Shown piece after piece: positions 26,339 through 37,332 of a stretch of 64,000 bases of DNA (the first letter of the stretch is position 1; each line of letters begins with the position of its first letter). The notes beneath the pieces were generated by a model, which had not been told where the DNA came from, searched no databases, and worked only from the letters and a program-made list of their open reading frames with translations. This DNA comes from Peromyscus leucopus (lineage: Eukaryota; Chordata; Mammalia; Rodentia; Cricetidae). Location: assembly GCF_004664715.2 (NCBI RefSeq), contig NC_051082.1:3568124-3632123 (forward strand), in the 5' to 3' direction. The position numbers and the translations under genes were made by a program.

Positions 26339-27221
26339 CGGGCAGGCACAGGCACAGGCACATACATACATGAGCCAGGTTCGGCAAGGCACCATCCACC
26401 TGGAACATGTGTGATGACAGGCTATCATGACAACCCTCCTAGGCTCACACCCTGAGCTCACACAATCAGAACCATCCCTGACACTCCCCACGCCCTGCCT
26501 TATCTCCCCCCCCTGCACCCCTCCACCGTGAAGGAGCGAAGGGACCATTATACACATGAAGAACCGCTGCCGTCTCAAAGCACCACAGGCCGTGAGATGA
26601 ATCAGTGGGTAAAGGCCTTTGCCACCAAGCCCCAGGAGTTGAGTTCGATTCCTCGGCACCCTTCTCTGCCCCAGACCCTGATCCTCCTCTTGCCCCAGGC
26701 CATTGGCCCCTCCTCCTCCACCACCCCAACTCTGTCCTCCCAGAGAGACCAAGGATTCACCCCTTCAGGATGTGACTTCCAGCCCAGTCCTTGTGACACG
26801 GAGTCTGGAACCATTCGTTCAGTGAATGAACGACCATTAGTTCAGATGAACGGACGCAGGCAACATCCGGAGCTCATTCCGTGTGTTGGTAAAACGTGGC
26901 GATGCTGAGAGGGGTCACGTGACCAGAGATGGACCACTGGCCCCTGCACACCCCCAACCCCCAACTCCCAACCCCCTCACACACACACCCGCTCAGGTGA
27001 GCATAAGTACTAACAGCCACCAGGAGTCCCTGCGGGGAGGGTGGGTTGTCTAGCTCAGAGTCTGGGGTGAGGGCTGCACCCCCAACATCACAAATCCACA
27101 AAGACGCAGGGCAGGCTGACTGTGGCCAGAGAGTCATCCCTGAGCGGCAGATTCAGAACTGCTCTGGGCATGAGTACATGGTACACAGACTCACCTAGAC
27201 ACTCCACATGGACACCCAGTG

Positions 27222-27222
27222 G

Positions 27223-27255
<33 letters not shown>
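27222..27255. repeat. (CA)n microsatellite
   Basis: Uninterrupted CA run about 200 bp outside the CpG island. Confidence 0.9.
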
Positions 27256-27256
<1 letters not shown>

Positions 27257-28280
27257 CACGGGGAGCCAAGCCGAACATGCATGCGTGCGTCCAGGCTCAG
27301 CACTTCTCGGGGCCTAAGTGCACTCCTGCTAAGTCCTAAAACCTTTAAAGGGACTCCTCCCCGCCCCCGGGACCCACCCAAACGGGGTGTCTGCGGAGCC
27401 TCGATCCCTTTAAAGGGACTCCCCGGAAGCCACCCAGACACGGGTTGTCCGCAGAGGCCAGCCTGGCCGCACGCCCGCCCCGCGGGGTAGCAGGGAGAAA
27501 GTTGGCCGCCCGCAGCCTCCACCGAAGTCCCGGTTACTGATTAACCAGCCCCAGCGCTTCTCCGCGCGCGGCCTGCAGCCGCGACTCGCCTTCGTGGAAG
27601 AAAAAAAGCCCAAGTTACACACATCTTTGTCACCGCGGACCGGGGCAGTGCGCGCGCCAGCCCGGGAGGGCGCGACCCCGGGGACCCAGGGCTCAGGCCC
27701 AGCGCCAGTCGCCAGGGCCTCCAGGGGACAGCTCTCTGCAACAGGCGCCGCGCGTCCCTCCACTCCGAAAGCAAAAGGCCGCGGCTTCCCGGCCCGAGAG
27801 GAAGGGCAGCCCTGGCCTGCACGGTGCCCCGGGACGGAGCGATGCCGCGCCACGCGCGCGCCGCGGACGCGCGTGGTGGTGGTAGGGGGGGGAGAGCGGG
27901 GCCAGTTCTAAGGCGTCCTCCGCTGCCGTCATTCCCCGGCCGCAGATGCAACGGGATCCCCCCGCCTCCAGCCCCACCCCCAAAAAAGTCCGCAGCGGGA
28001 CTCCGCACGCGGCGCCTTCCCGCTCCCCGGCTTCGCCCTCCGCCAACTTTGCCAACTTTCCACGCGGCCCCGCGCGCGCGGGCAGGAGTGGGCGCCCCCC
28101 TGCGCGCGCCCCCTGCCCGCGCGCCCCCTGCGCGCGCCCCCTGCGCGCCCCCGCCCGCGCGCCCCCGCGCCCTCCGCGCACCTACCGCAGGGCCCCGCCG
28201 CGCCGCACCTGCCGGGCCCGCACCTGCCGCGGCGCGCGCAGCCTCGCCACTGGGGGCGGGGCTCGGGCGGGAAGCGCCCC

Positions 28281-28294
28281 GTCGCCGTGGCAAC
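28281..28294. promoter_or_regulatory. RFX X-box motif in CpG island
   Basis: GTCGCCGTGGCAAC matches the palindromic RFX-factor X-box (GTYRCC, spacer, GGYAAC) at all but a central spacer base. It sits about 60-100 bp upstream of the candidate minus-strand donors in the CpG island, a normal place for a proximal element. RFX sites of this type are known from ciliary and MHC-II promoters. Use in this gene is inferred. Confidence 0.6.
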
Positions 28295-28305
28295 CGCGCC
28301 CGGCG

Positions 28306-28315
28306 GCGCCTGCGC
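28306..28315. promoter_or_regulatory. NRF1-like motif
   Basis: GCGCCTGCGC is close to the NRF1 consensus (GCGCATGCGC), 11 bp from the X-box. It lies inside the CpG island, where such sites are common. Confidence 0.4.
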
Positions 28316-28387
28316 GGAGCAGCGAGGGGCGGAGCGAGGGCTTCCCCCACTCCCCCCGTCCCCCGGAGCCGCGAGCCTGTACGAGGC

Positions 28388-28401
28388 GCGCCCCCTGCTG
28401 G
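28388..28401 (-). promoter_or_regulatory. CTCF-type site at CpG island edge
   Basis: On the minus strand CCAGCAGGGGGCGC fits the CTCF core consensus (CCASYAGRKGGCRS) at every position. It lies at the LHFPL7-facing edge of the island. A GC-rich block at about 28,090-28,165 holds three more CAGGGGGCGC-like cores in tandem. Confidence 0.6.
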
Positions 28402-28410
28402 ATCGACGCG

Positions 28411-29322
28411 GCATTGCGCCAGGGTTCCCGGGTTCCACCCCGGCCACCTACTGTGCGCCACACCACCTGGAGCCCTACTGGCTGTCCTGGGGTGGCAGAG
28501 CGCGGCCCACCAGAGAGGTCTTGCTAGTGAGGCTTCCTTGGTCGGCTGCCTTGTTCATTTCATTAATCGTATCTACCCGTTTGCTTTTTACTTTCTCTTA
28601 AAAAACAAAACAAAACAGATTTATTATTCATTATGTGTGTACGCTCATGGAAGTGCAGGTGCCGGCAGAGGCCAGAGAGGGCGACAGATCCCCGGGAACT
28701 GGAGCTGCAGGAGGTAGGCTGCCGCTCCTGGAAGGGTGTTGGGAACTGAACTCTAGTTTTCTTCAAAAGTGGTGTACTCCACCGCAAGCCAGTGCTCTCT
28801 CTTTCCCTGTCTCTGTCTCTGTCTCTGTCTCTGTTTCTCCCTCCCTCCCTCCCTCCCTCCCTCCCTCCCTCCTCCCTCCCTTCCTCTCCTTTTCAGGGTA
28901 TCACTATGTTGCTCTGGTCTGAGCTCCTGGGCTCCATCCATTCTCTCTCCTCAGTCTCCCCGTCCCCAGAGCCGGTACTCCCGTCCCCGATCCCCCGCCA
29001 CCTTCCACAGCCAGCCAGCACTGCCTTTACTAAGTACCTTTTGTATGCTGGGCTCTGGGGACTCAGCTCTGAGGCGGCTGGCAGGATCCAGGTTCTCATG
29101 GGGCTTCATCAGCTTTAGGGAGAAATATTGCAGGAGAAAATTGAATCTTATGTATGACATGTGCTCCCAGGGGAAACCGCCAGCCTGAGTAATGGGACGT
29201 GGTTTATGCTTTTATTGTAAGCCAGCCCAACCTCAAGAAAAGAGAGACAGGGACCCAAGCAGCAGTGTGGCTTCAGGAGAGTGTCTGCCACTCTCTCCTC
29301 CTCTTTGCCTCAAACTGTTGAT

Positions 29323-29365
<43 letters not shown>

Positions 29366-29798
29366 CTGTGTGTGTGTGTGTATCTGTGTGTGTGTCTGTT
29401 GTGTGAATGTGTGTCTGTGTGTGTGTGTCTGTTGTGTGAATGTGTGTCTCTGTGTCTCTGTGTGTGTGTATCTCTGTGTGTGTCTGTGTGTACAGCTCAC
29501 CCAATCCTGAGTTTCACCCTTTTGAAGTAAGGACTGATACCTTCTATGATACTCAGGATCCACCTGAGGCTCCCCAGGGGTCTGTCCATAGCGACAGAGC
29601 CCAGCAGTGGTATGGATTATCTGGATTGCCATGGGCACAGTTATCAACTGAACCCATCTCAGTGAATGTCAAATATGACTGCCACCCCCAGGGGGAGGTC
29701 TTTGAGGCAGTTTGAATGGTTGGTTTGCAAGATGAAATTCCACCTAAAAGCAGGCCTTTTATAAAGTTTATATGTTATTATAAAAAAAATGGTTTGTG
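28411..29798. other. Intergenic flank of the CpG island
   Basis: B2/B3-like SINE in minus orientation at 28,617-28,760, (TCTG)n plus (CTCC)n at 28,796-28,882, and a degenerate TG-rich block at 29,322-29,492. No gene seen. Confidence 0.4.
29322..29492. repeat. TG-rich block with higher-order TGTCT/TGAATG units
   Basis: A pure TG run passes into repeated groups such as TGTCTGTTGTGTGAATG, which occurs twice. Confidence 0.85.
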
Positions 29799-29799
29799 T

Positions 29800-29941
29800 G
29801 CTGGGTGTGGTGGTGCACACCTTTAATCTCAGCACTCAGAGGCAGGTGGATGCCTGAGTTCGAGGCTAGCCTGGTCTACAGAACAAGTTCCAGGACAGCC
29901 AGTACTACACAAAGAAACCCTGTCTTGGAAAACCAAAAAGG
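29800..29941 (+). mobile_element. B1 SINE
   Basis: GCTGGGTGTGGTGGTGCACA, TTTAATCTCAGCACTC and an A-rich tail; moderately diverged. Confidence 0.85.
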
Positions 29942-29959
29942 ATAAATGGATAGGATAAG

Positions 29960-30271
29960 ATAAAAAGGTAGATTATTGAATCTACTTTTATAAAGGTACT
30001 ACTTGTTTTAAATATTTTACATTGGATTGGATTTTTCTATATTGTGTACAAATTTTGTACTGGACTCACCAAAATAGGATAAATAATGAAATTTTTTGTT
30101 TGAATTTGTCAAATGTTAATGGACTGGACATTGTTAATATATATAATGGAAGTTTTTTTTGTCTGAATCTGTCAAGTCTTAATGGACTAGATATTGCTAA
30201 TGTAATTCTTGACTGTATATATTGTATATACTTATTGGATATAGTTATAAGCTTCTTTTATTATTTTAGAC
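29960..30271 (+). mobile_element. 3' internal remnant of an LTR retrotransposon
   Basis: AT-rich sequence leading into the polypurine tract. It contains a diverged tandem duplication: TTAATGGACTGGACATTG (from 30,116) and TTAATGGACTAGATATTG (from 30,179). No reading frame of length is left. The left border is not defined. Confidence 0.5.
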
Positions 30272-30284
30272 AAAAAAGGGGAAA
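30272..30284 (+). promoter_or_regulatory. Polypurine tract of LTR element
   Basis: AAAAAAGGGGAAA lies immediately before the LTR start TGTGGTGATA. This is where retroelements prime plus-strand DNA synthesis. Confidence 0.75.
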
Positions 30285-30772
30285 TGTGGTGATATTGTGT
30301 CCCCTATTATACTGTGCACCCTAATAAACTTATCTGAGGTCAGAGAACAGAACAGCCACTAGACAGACATAGAGGCCAGAAAATGGTGGCACACACACCT
30401 TTAATCCTAGCATTCTGGAGGCAGAGCTCTACCCAGATCTCTGTGAGTTCAAGACCACACTGGAAACCGCCAGGCATGGTGACACATGCCTTTAATCCCA
30501 GGAACTGATGGCAGAAAGCAGAAAGATATATAAGGCATGAGAACCAGGAACTAAGTTTGTTAAGCTTTTAGGGTTTTAGCAGCAGTTCAGCTGAGATCGA
30601 TTCGGATGAGGACTCAGAGGCTTCCAGTTTGAGGAGACAGGATCAGCTGAGGAATTGGCATGGCGAGGTTGGCTGTGGCTTGTTCTGCTTCTCTGATCTT
30701 TCAGCATTCACCCCAATATATGGCTCCTGTGTTTTTTTTTTACTAATAACACCCTTTAAGATTTATGTTACA
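30285..30772 (+). mobile_element. 3' LTR, family B (mys-like)
   Basis: This 488-bp element starts TGTGGTGATATTGTGTCC and ends AAGATTTATGTTACA. It has AATAAA near the start (30,332-30,337), two embedded B1-like modules (about 30,380-30,460 and 30,470-30,512), and a TATATAAGG box at about 30,527. TG and CA ends plus the adjoining polypurine tract establish it as an LTR. I associate this family with muroid mys-type retroelements; the exact name is not verified. Confidence 0.75.
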
Positions 30773-31678
30773 GATAAAAAATATAAAATAAATTTTTAAA
30801 AAAAGTCTTCTCTCTAGAGATACTTCAGAAAGCTCCTCGGGCGGCCACCTGATTCACAGTGCCTACCTCGGGATGGGTACACAGTGGGAACTCAATGACC
30901 AGATATGCAGGGCCACCATGTGTTGTGTCTGTTCCAGAGAAAGTTCCTGTCTCTCTTGTGCAAATCACTAGTGACAAGATACGTGTCGGAGTGCTTCTGA
31001 GTAGCCGGACATTTGTGGTTCTCGGCTCCCGTGCCAAGGGAGTCCTGCCACCTGACATTGCCAGCCTAGCTCAGAATATAAGCAGGGAAGGAAACCAATG
31101 GTGTCTTTCCCGGCACCTCCACAGACCCCAAACCCAGACATGTTGCCCGTGACTACCCCATCCCCATTCTGCAGTCTGTCAACTCCAGCCAAGCAGAGGG
31201 AAGACTGGGAAAAAAAAACTACAACTCCCAGAGGCACCTGGGTCCTCACGGGGCCAGACTTCCTGGGAGACTCCTCCACATTCTCTTGTACTGAGGCCAG
31301 GTGGGAGACTGCCAGCCACACATGCCCAGAGATTGCACCCCAAGCAGGGAGTGTCAGGTTCCCCATTCTACCCAGGGCCAGCACCCCAGGCCCTGGCTTG
31401 TCCATTCTGGTTCGTCCCAGAATCATTTATCTGACATCATCTGCCTCCTCCAGGAAGCCTGTGGGGATAGCTCTGGCCAACGTTAACAATGTTTTAACAA
31501 TGGAGATTCCACAGTGGCACTGTCCAGCCTTTGTGCAGATGACCTGGGGCACCCGGATGGCCAGCGGGCCACACCCTGTGCTACACTGTCCTGTGGGGTG
31601 ATGTGGTTCTTCCTGCTCCACGGACTGGGTAGCCCTGGAACCCACAGCTGCCTGACAGGCTTCATCCATTTTTTATTT

Positions 31679-31721
<43 letters not shown>

Positions 31722-32985
31722 TTGCTTTATTTTTATTTCAAGGGTTTTACTACAAAGCTCAGGTTGGCCTGGGACTTGTGTCAATCCCCCTGCCTCAACC
31801 CCCCAAGCGCTAGGATTACCGTCCTGTGCTGTGATGCCCTGTTTCTCCGACGCTGAGGATCAGACTCGGCACTTCTTGCTCACTAGGCAAGCGCCCTACC
31901 CATGGAGCCACACCCCAGTCCTGTTTGTTTTGTTTTGTTTTTTGATGGTAAGAGCCAACACACTCTCTGAAATGTTTTCTCTTGACGCCAAACATTTGCC
32001 CTCCTAGGAGGACCTTGCTCTCGGCTGGTCCACCCTCGGCTTTACAATCATCCCTCCAAACTAGTTCACCCAGAAGCCCTCCAGATCATGGGTTAGAGAT
32101 GGATTCCACACTCAGACATGAAATGTCTGAACCATGTGCCCACCCACCAGAATGCCAACCGCAGCGGCATACTGGCCAGTTTCTTCTCTCTGTCACTCCG
32201 TCGGAGCCCACAGTCTGTCACAGCATCTGAAGCAGAGCTGACCCTCAACGCAGAGCCACCCAGCATTTTCACAGGGCACAATCCAGGGCCCAGTCGACAG
32301 CCAGACATGAGCTGGCTTGGAGTTCGCGAAGGATGGGGTCCTACCATGGCTTAAATGTGAAATGTCCCCGCCGTGAGTTCATATGTTTGAATATCTGACC
32401 CCTAGCTGGTGACGTTGTCTGGGGAGGCTGGGGAACCTTGAGGAGGTGTGGGGGGGTCACTACAGGTGGCCCCTGGGGTTCTATAGCCGACCCCTCTTCC
32501 TGTTCACTGGTGCTTCCTGAGTGCAGTGTGACCTGCCGCTTCCCCGGCCACCATGATGGGCTGCGTCCCTCGGGAGGGGAGAGGTGGAGCCAGAATAAGA
32601 CTTTCCCCTTAAGTCTCTTTCCCTGGGCTGTTTATCACAGACCCTCCCCCTCGTAACCATCTTTGGACACGGCCTCCCGTTTCCCTGGTAACACACTGGC
32701 TCCTAAGAAAGGGAAGAGTGTCCCAGGTGCCCCTCCTGAAGATTTAATTTCCCTAAGTTCTCTGCTGAGGCCCAGGGAAAGCCTCTCACTGATAAGGTGA
32801 CTCTGCAGATTTTCTTCTTCTTTGTTTAAATCTATTCTTCCAGAGTTTTTGGTCGAAAGAAAAGGGAGCTGAATCATACCCCTGGCCTGTGTGGAGACAT
32901 AATCTGAACTGCTCAGGATTCTGAGACAGCAGGGACACACTGCTCTTTTTCATTTGTTTACTATTTGTTTGTTTGTTTACTTTGG

Positions 32986-33144
32986 TTTTCTGAGACAGGG
33001 TTTCTCTGTGTAACTCTGTGTAACAGAGCCCCGGCTTTCCTGGAACTCACTCTGTAGAACAGGCTGGCCTGGAACTCACAGAGATCCACCTGCTTCTGCT
33101 TCCTGAGTGCTGGGGTTAAAAGCATGTGCCTTCACCACCTGGCT
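32986..33144 (-). mobile_element. B1 SINE
   Basis: TGAGACAGGGTTTCTCTGTG followed by a short internal repetition of CTCTGTGTAAC, then the usual reverse B1 body. Confidence 0.85.
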
Positions 33145-33204
33145 ACCATTGCAATCTTAACAATTAATCTCACTTGGTCAATCACCCCAGAGCTGGAATC
33201 CCAA

Positions 33205-33425
33205 GACATGTTAAAAAGATGGAGGGGGTGGGCATGTGGCTCAGTGGGCAGCGTTTGCGAGCCCTGGGTTTGACCTCCAGCATAAAACTGGGATGATGCT
33301 TCAGGGCTGTAATTGTAGGACTCTGGATGGAGGCAGTGGGGTCAGAAATTCAAAGTTATCCTCAGCTTCAAAGAGAATTCAAGGCGAGCCTGGTCTAGGT
33401 GAGACTGTACTCAAAATAAAACTAA
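33205..33425 (+). mobile_element. B4-type SINE
   Basis: A tRNA-like head (GTGGCTCAGTGGGCAGCG) is joined to a B1-like body ending in an A-rich tail. Confidence 0.6.
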
Positions 33426-34213
33426 ATGGAGCCGCGAAGAATAGCTGCCTTTAATGAGATACACGCTCATCTAACCCACCATGCTGAGGCTCACAGACCC
33501 TTACCGATGAACCTGTCCACTGTCTGCCTTCCTACCTGGAAGCCTGTCTCCCCAGATTGATGCTCCAGGCATCCCCCCTCTCTCTCAAGACCCCCCTCTC
33601 CGTACCTACTTCCCTGAGTTCTGACAGACCCTGACTCTCTCCCTCTCCATCCCCACCTACAGGCAGCCCACCTGCCCTGTTCTTTTCTCCCAAACTCCTA
33701 TAAAACTGTCTTCAAGTTTCCTTCTAAGTCCACTTTGGATTGTTTTTAATCTGTGGGACTAAAAACCGACAACGGGGACCCCGAGTTCCCCGGTAAGGAT
33801 GATACTGCTGAAATTAGCCGGGTACCAGGCCAGGCGATTCTGCCTGCGTCAGTGCCACAACCCTGGAAGAAGTGATGTATCTTCAGCAGGTGCCGGCAGG
33901 TGAGGGAGCTGAAGCACAGAGAAATCAAGTAACTGGCTCAAAGTCACACAGCATCTCAACACAGCAGGAATCTGCAGGAATCAGTCCGGCGCAGAGCCCA
34001 AGGCAAACTTGTGGGCATGCTCGGGATTTACTGGGGATTTGATGCCAGCCCGACAAGAGAGAGGGAAGAGAGACTTGGAGAGGCCGAAGGGATGGGAGCA
34101 AACACAGGAAATGCCTCGCGAGGTTGGCCAAACCTCAGCTAGGAAGCTCCGATCACTGGCCGGAGTCCAGAGAAGCCCCGGGAATCAGCCCATGGCAGGG
34201 AGGTGGGGCGAGG

Positions 34214-34227
34214 GCGCCCTCTGCTGG
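34214..34227 (-). promoter_or_regulatory. CTCF-type site, intergenic
   Basis: On the minus strand CCAGCAGAGGGCGC matches the CTCF core consensus fully. The surrounding 34,190-34,290 is unusually GC- and CpG-rich for this intergenic stretch and is not an obvious SINE. Confidence 0.55.
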
Positions 34228-34924
34228 CGTCCGCAGCCGCTGGCTTCCGGTGGAGCCCGGCGAACTCGGGGGTCACAGCCTGGGCCCCAAGCTAGGTCTG
34301 GCCACCCATCTTCAGTTAGCCAATTAGAAGAGCCAACTTCATAGAAAGAAAAAAACCAAAACAAAACCCAAAACCGAGAGATTTATTCAGTGGCCTCATT
34401 AGGAAAAGGAATAAAAAGAGGCGCGACCTACCCAAGTCCATCCCCCTTGCAAAATGATTAACCCAGCTGGGCTTGTTGACTGTTACACCCTTTCATGGAG
34501 GTTGCGGGGCAGGGGGTGGGGTGAGGGGGTCATAGGACCCTCGTCTGAGTATCCTGCGGCTCCAACCCTGCCCTAACTGCACATGGATTCTGGGAGGGGC
34601 CAGGGAAGATAGGTCCGGTAGGACTAGGGAGACCGCTCCATCTACACAGCTGCGGGGAAGCCCTCATCCCTGCTGGGGATGCTTTTAGGGGAGCACTCGC
34701 ACCCCTGTAGGTACCTAATCAACTAGTTCTGTAAGGAAGTCCAATCAACTCGCTGGTGTCCCAGAGTGAACTTTGGTAGAATAATTGCTCCTTTGGTTTG
34801 TCATTGGGACCTCAGGAGGAGGGTAGATACTGTTTATGTCTCCCCCGGGAAGAAAATTTCCCAGGAATTAACACCATTTGGTGGGGGGTGCTGGAGTGCA
34901 AATTAACTTTGTTTTTGTTTGTTT

Positions 34925-35092
34925 AAGATTTATTTATTTATTATGTATACAGCATGTATGACTGCAGGCCAGAAGAGGGCACCAGATCTCATTACAGATG
35001 GTTGGGAGCCACCATGTGGTTGCTGGGAATTGAACTCAGGACCTCTGGAAGAACAGCCAGTGCTCTTAACTCTGAGCCATCTCTCCAGCCCT
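34925..35092 (-). mobile_element. B2 SINE
   Basis: Reverse B2: TTATTTATTTATTATGTATA, CAGAAGAGGGCACCAGATCT, ending GAGCCATCTCTCCAGCCC. Confidence 0.9.
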
Positions 35093-36987
35093 GCAAATTA
35101 ACTTTATATAATGACTACAGATATGCACATCTAAGCAGTCCCTGCCATGCCCACCCACACTCACCATTGACGCGTCCATGTGTGGGCTTCAGTCTCATCC
35201 TGTAAGTTGTTAGAACTGCTGGAATCTCTCTATTATTATTTATTATTGTTGTTGCTGCTGCTGCTGTTATTGTTATTATTCATTTGGGTTGGTTTTTTTT
35301 TTTTTTTTTTTTTTTTTTGAGACAGGGTCACCATCAGGCCATGTCACTGCTGACTGAGCCAGACAGGTTGGGGTGCCAGGGCATTTACCCAGGATGCCTC
35401 CAAGGAGAGGCCAGCAGAGGCTGGGCAGGACAGAGCCCAGTCAGGCCAGTTACAGCTGGTAACAGCAGATCTGGGACCCACAAGTTTCCAGGGCCCTCTA
35501 GCAAACACCGATTTAAAGAAAGGAAGTGGATGCATGAATGAGGAGACGAGGGATTGATTCACCTCAGTAGCCCCACATCCCGCAGCTGGAGGAGCCTGGT
35601 CAAGGCTGCACCCTGGATTGCGCTGAGGTCTTCTGTCCTTAATTTGGGGAGGAAACACCGCTTTTGATGATGTCAACGGGTGTGCACCCTCACCCCGTCC
35701 ACTCTATGAGCTTTTCCTGAGCATGAGTGTGGCACCTTGTGAGAGACTGAGTGATTGACATTGTTTATTTACCTGGATTGAACTGTGCCCGAGGCTGCAC
35801 CGTAGAATTCTCAGTTGTTGCGTCTATCCATTTCTCCTTTCTACCTGAGCCTCTTGGAGGTGTATTCCATAATTTTTTTTTTTTTTTTGGTTGTGTTTTC
35901 ATCATTTAGAACAAAGAGGAGTAAGCTCCCTTTATTTAACAATTGCTCAGGTAGCCTTATCTGTGCCTCCTCCTACCCAGGAAAGCCCCTCCCCCTCCCC
36001 CCATCCTATTTGGGTCTGGAGTTCCACTCTCAGCCGCCCCTCAGTCAGTCAGCACAGAGTGAAAAGTATTGATTTCGGGAACCAGGAAGGAAAACACACG
36101 CCTGTGTTTACACACCCTTCTCAGACCAGTTCCTCACGTGACCCCGCTCTGCTTGCCAGCCAGAATGTGACCCTTAAAGGAAAAGGGACCTTTTAAAAGC
36201 TCGCAGATTTATGTTGAAGGACAGAGCTGGAGCAAGGGGAGGTCACGTGGAGAAGGTAACCTTGGAGAGGCCTGACCCGAGGTGTGGGGACCCTGGACAG
36301 AAGGGCCATCTGAGGTGAGGAGAGAGGGAGGAGCTGGGCTGACCCCAGGCATCGCTTAGGGGCCCCAGCAGGTTTTCAGGGGGCTGTAAGAGGAGCCCTG
36401 AACTAGTACACTCTTGTGTGCTTGGTTCTCTATGGGGTCTGGAGCCTGAATGTGGAACACATCCACAGGTTTAAATCATATTTTCAAAGGAACCCATACC
36501 TCCCAACGCTAAGACTGATAACTGAAAGAGTCCATGTCTTGAAGGACCCCGTCCTCGGGTCTCTCCTGGCAGCCTGGTGCCCTTCCTCGGTGCCTTGTCC
36601 CATGCAGCTCTGCCATGCATACGGTTCAACTGCCCCAGCCTCCTGTTCAGCCACTGCTTCCTCTGATGCAGCCATTCCTCATCTGGGGCCGGGTTCAGAC
36701 TCCCCTAATGCCACACAACCATCCCAGGTCCCCACCACCACCGCCCCCACCGCTTCCTCTCATACGCCAAGTCCAAGCATCTGCTTTATATTTGGACTTA
36801 TTTCCTCTCTTCCCCAGTCAGGGGCAGGGTCCATGGGAGAGAGACTGCAGCTAACTTGTTCGATGTTCAGTTCCTAGCACCTAGAATAGACTCTGGGATG
36901 TACTAGACACCTAATGATTAATGGGATGGATGGAAGGATAGCTGCAGGCATGAGTGGGTGGTTTGCTGCATTGGATAGGTACATGAG

Positions 36988-36994
<7 letters not shown>
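35093..36994. other. Intergenic; no gene seen
   Basis: GTTGCTGCTGCTGCTG run at 35,248-35,265 and a T tract at 35,293-35,318. The remaining sequence is not recognised and short ORFs have no similarity. Confidence 0.4.
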
Positions 36995-37018
<24 letters not shown>

Positions 37019-37332
37019 ATGGATGGATGGATGGGTGGGTGGATGGGTGGATGGATGAGTGGATGGATGAATGGATGGATGGGTGGATGAGTGGGTGGGT
37101 AGATGGATAGTTGGATGGATAGTTGGATGGATGGATGGATGGATGGATGGATGGATGGATGGATGGATGGTTGGATGAATGGATGGATGGATGGATGGTT
37201 GGATGAATGGATGGATGGATGGTTGGATGGATGGATGGATGGATGGTTGGATGGATGGATGGATGGATAGTTGGATGGATAGATGGATGGATGGATGGAT
37301 GGATGGATGGATGGATGGATGGATAGATGGAT
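36995..37332. repeat. (GGAT)n array, about 340 bp
   Basis: Mostly GGAT with GGGT, TGAA and TTGG variants that form longer sub-repeats. Minus-strand frames give IHPS-type repeats without coding meaning. Confidence 0.95.

Larger units (their letters stand above)
24222..27439. other. Inferred intron next to the CpG island
   Basis: MIR-like relic at about 24,915-24,980, compound CT/CA microsatellite 26,256-26,333, partial B3-like 26,595-26,660, (CA)n 27,222-27,255. No gene. Confidence 0.4.
27440..28410 (-). promoter_or_regulatory. KIAA1671: CpG island, probable KIAA1671 promoter and non-coding first exon
   Basis: This is the only long stretch with dense CpG dinucleotides and no SINEs in its core. 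In human and mouse, KIAA1671 follows LHFPL7 and runs in the same direction as SGSM1, which is leftward here. That places its 5' end at this spot. Candidate minus-strand donors inside the island are CAG/GTGC at 28,224 and at 28,209, and TAG/GTGC at 28,182. No start codon context or protein similarity supports the long ORFs that cross the island, so the first exon is taken as untranslated. Direction and gene identity are inferred from synteny alone. Confidence 0.6.
30773..34924. other. Intergenic; SINEs
   Basis: (TTTA)n 31,674-31,723 beside a reverse B1-like copy to 31,830, a reverse ID-like copy 31,845-31,920, reverse B1 32,986-33,144, B4 33,205-33,425, reverse MIR-like relic 33,900-33,955, and the CTCF-type site at 34,214. 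No gene. Confidence 0.4.

Noticed and set aside
27541..28717. Several long open frames on both strands across the CpG island (up to 306 codons).
   Set aside because: GC-rich sequence lacks stop codons by composition. The predicted proteins are Ala/Arg/Pro/Gly-rich with no family resemblance, and frames on both strands overlap.
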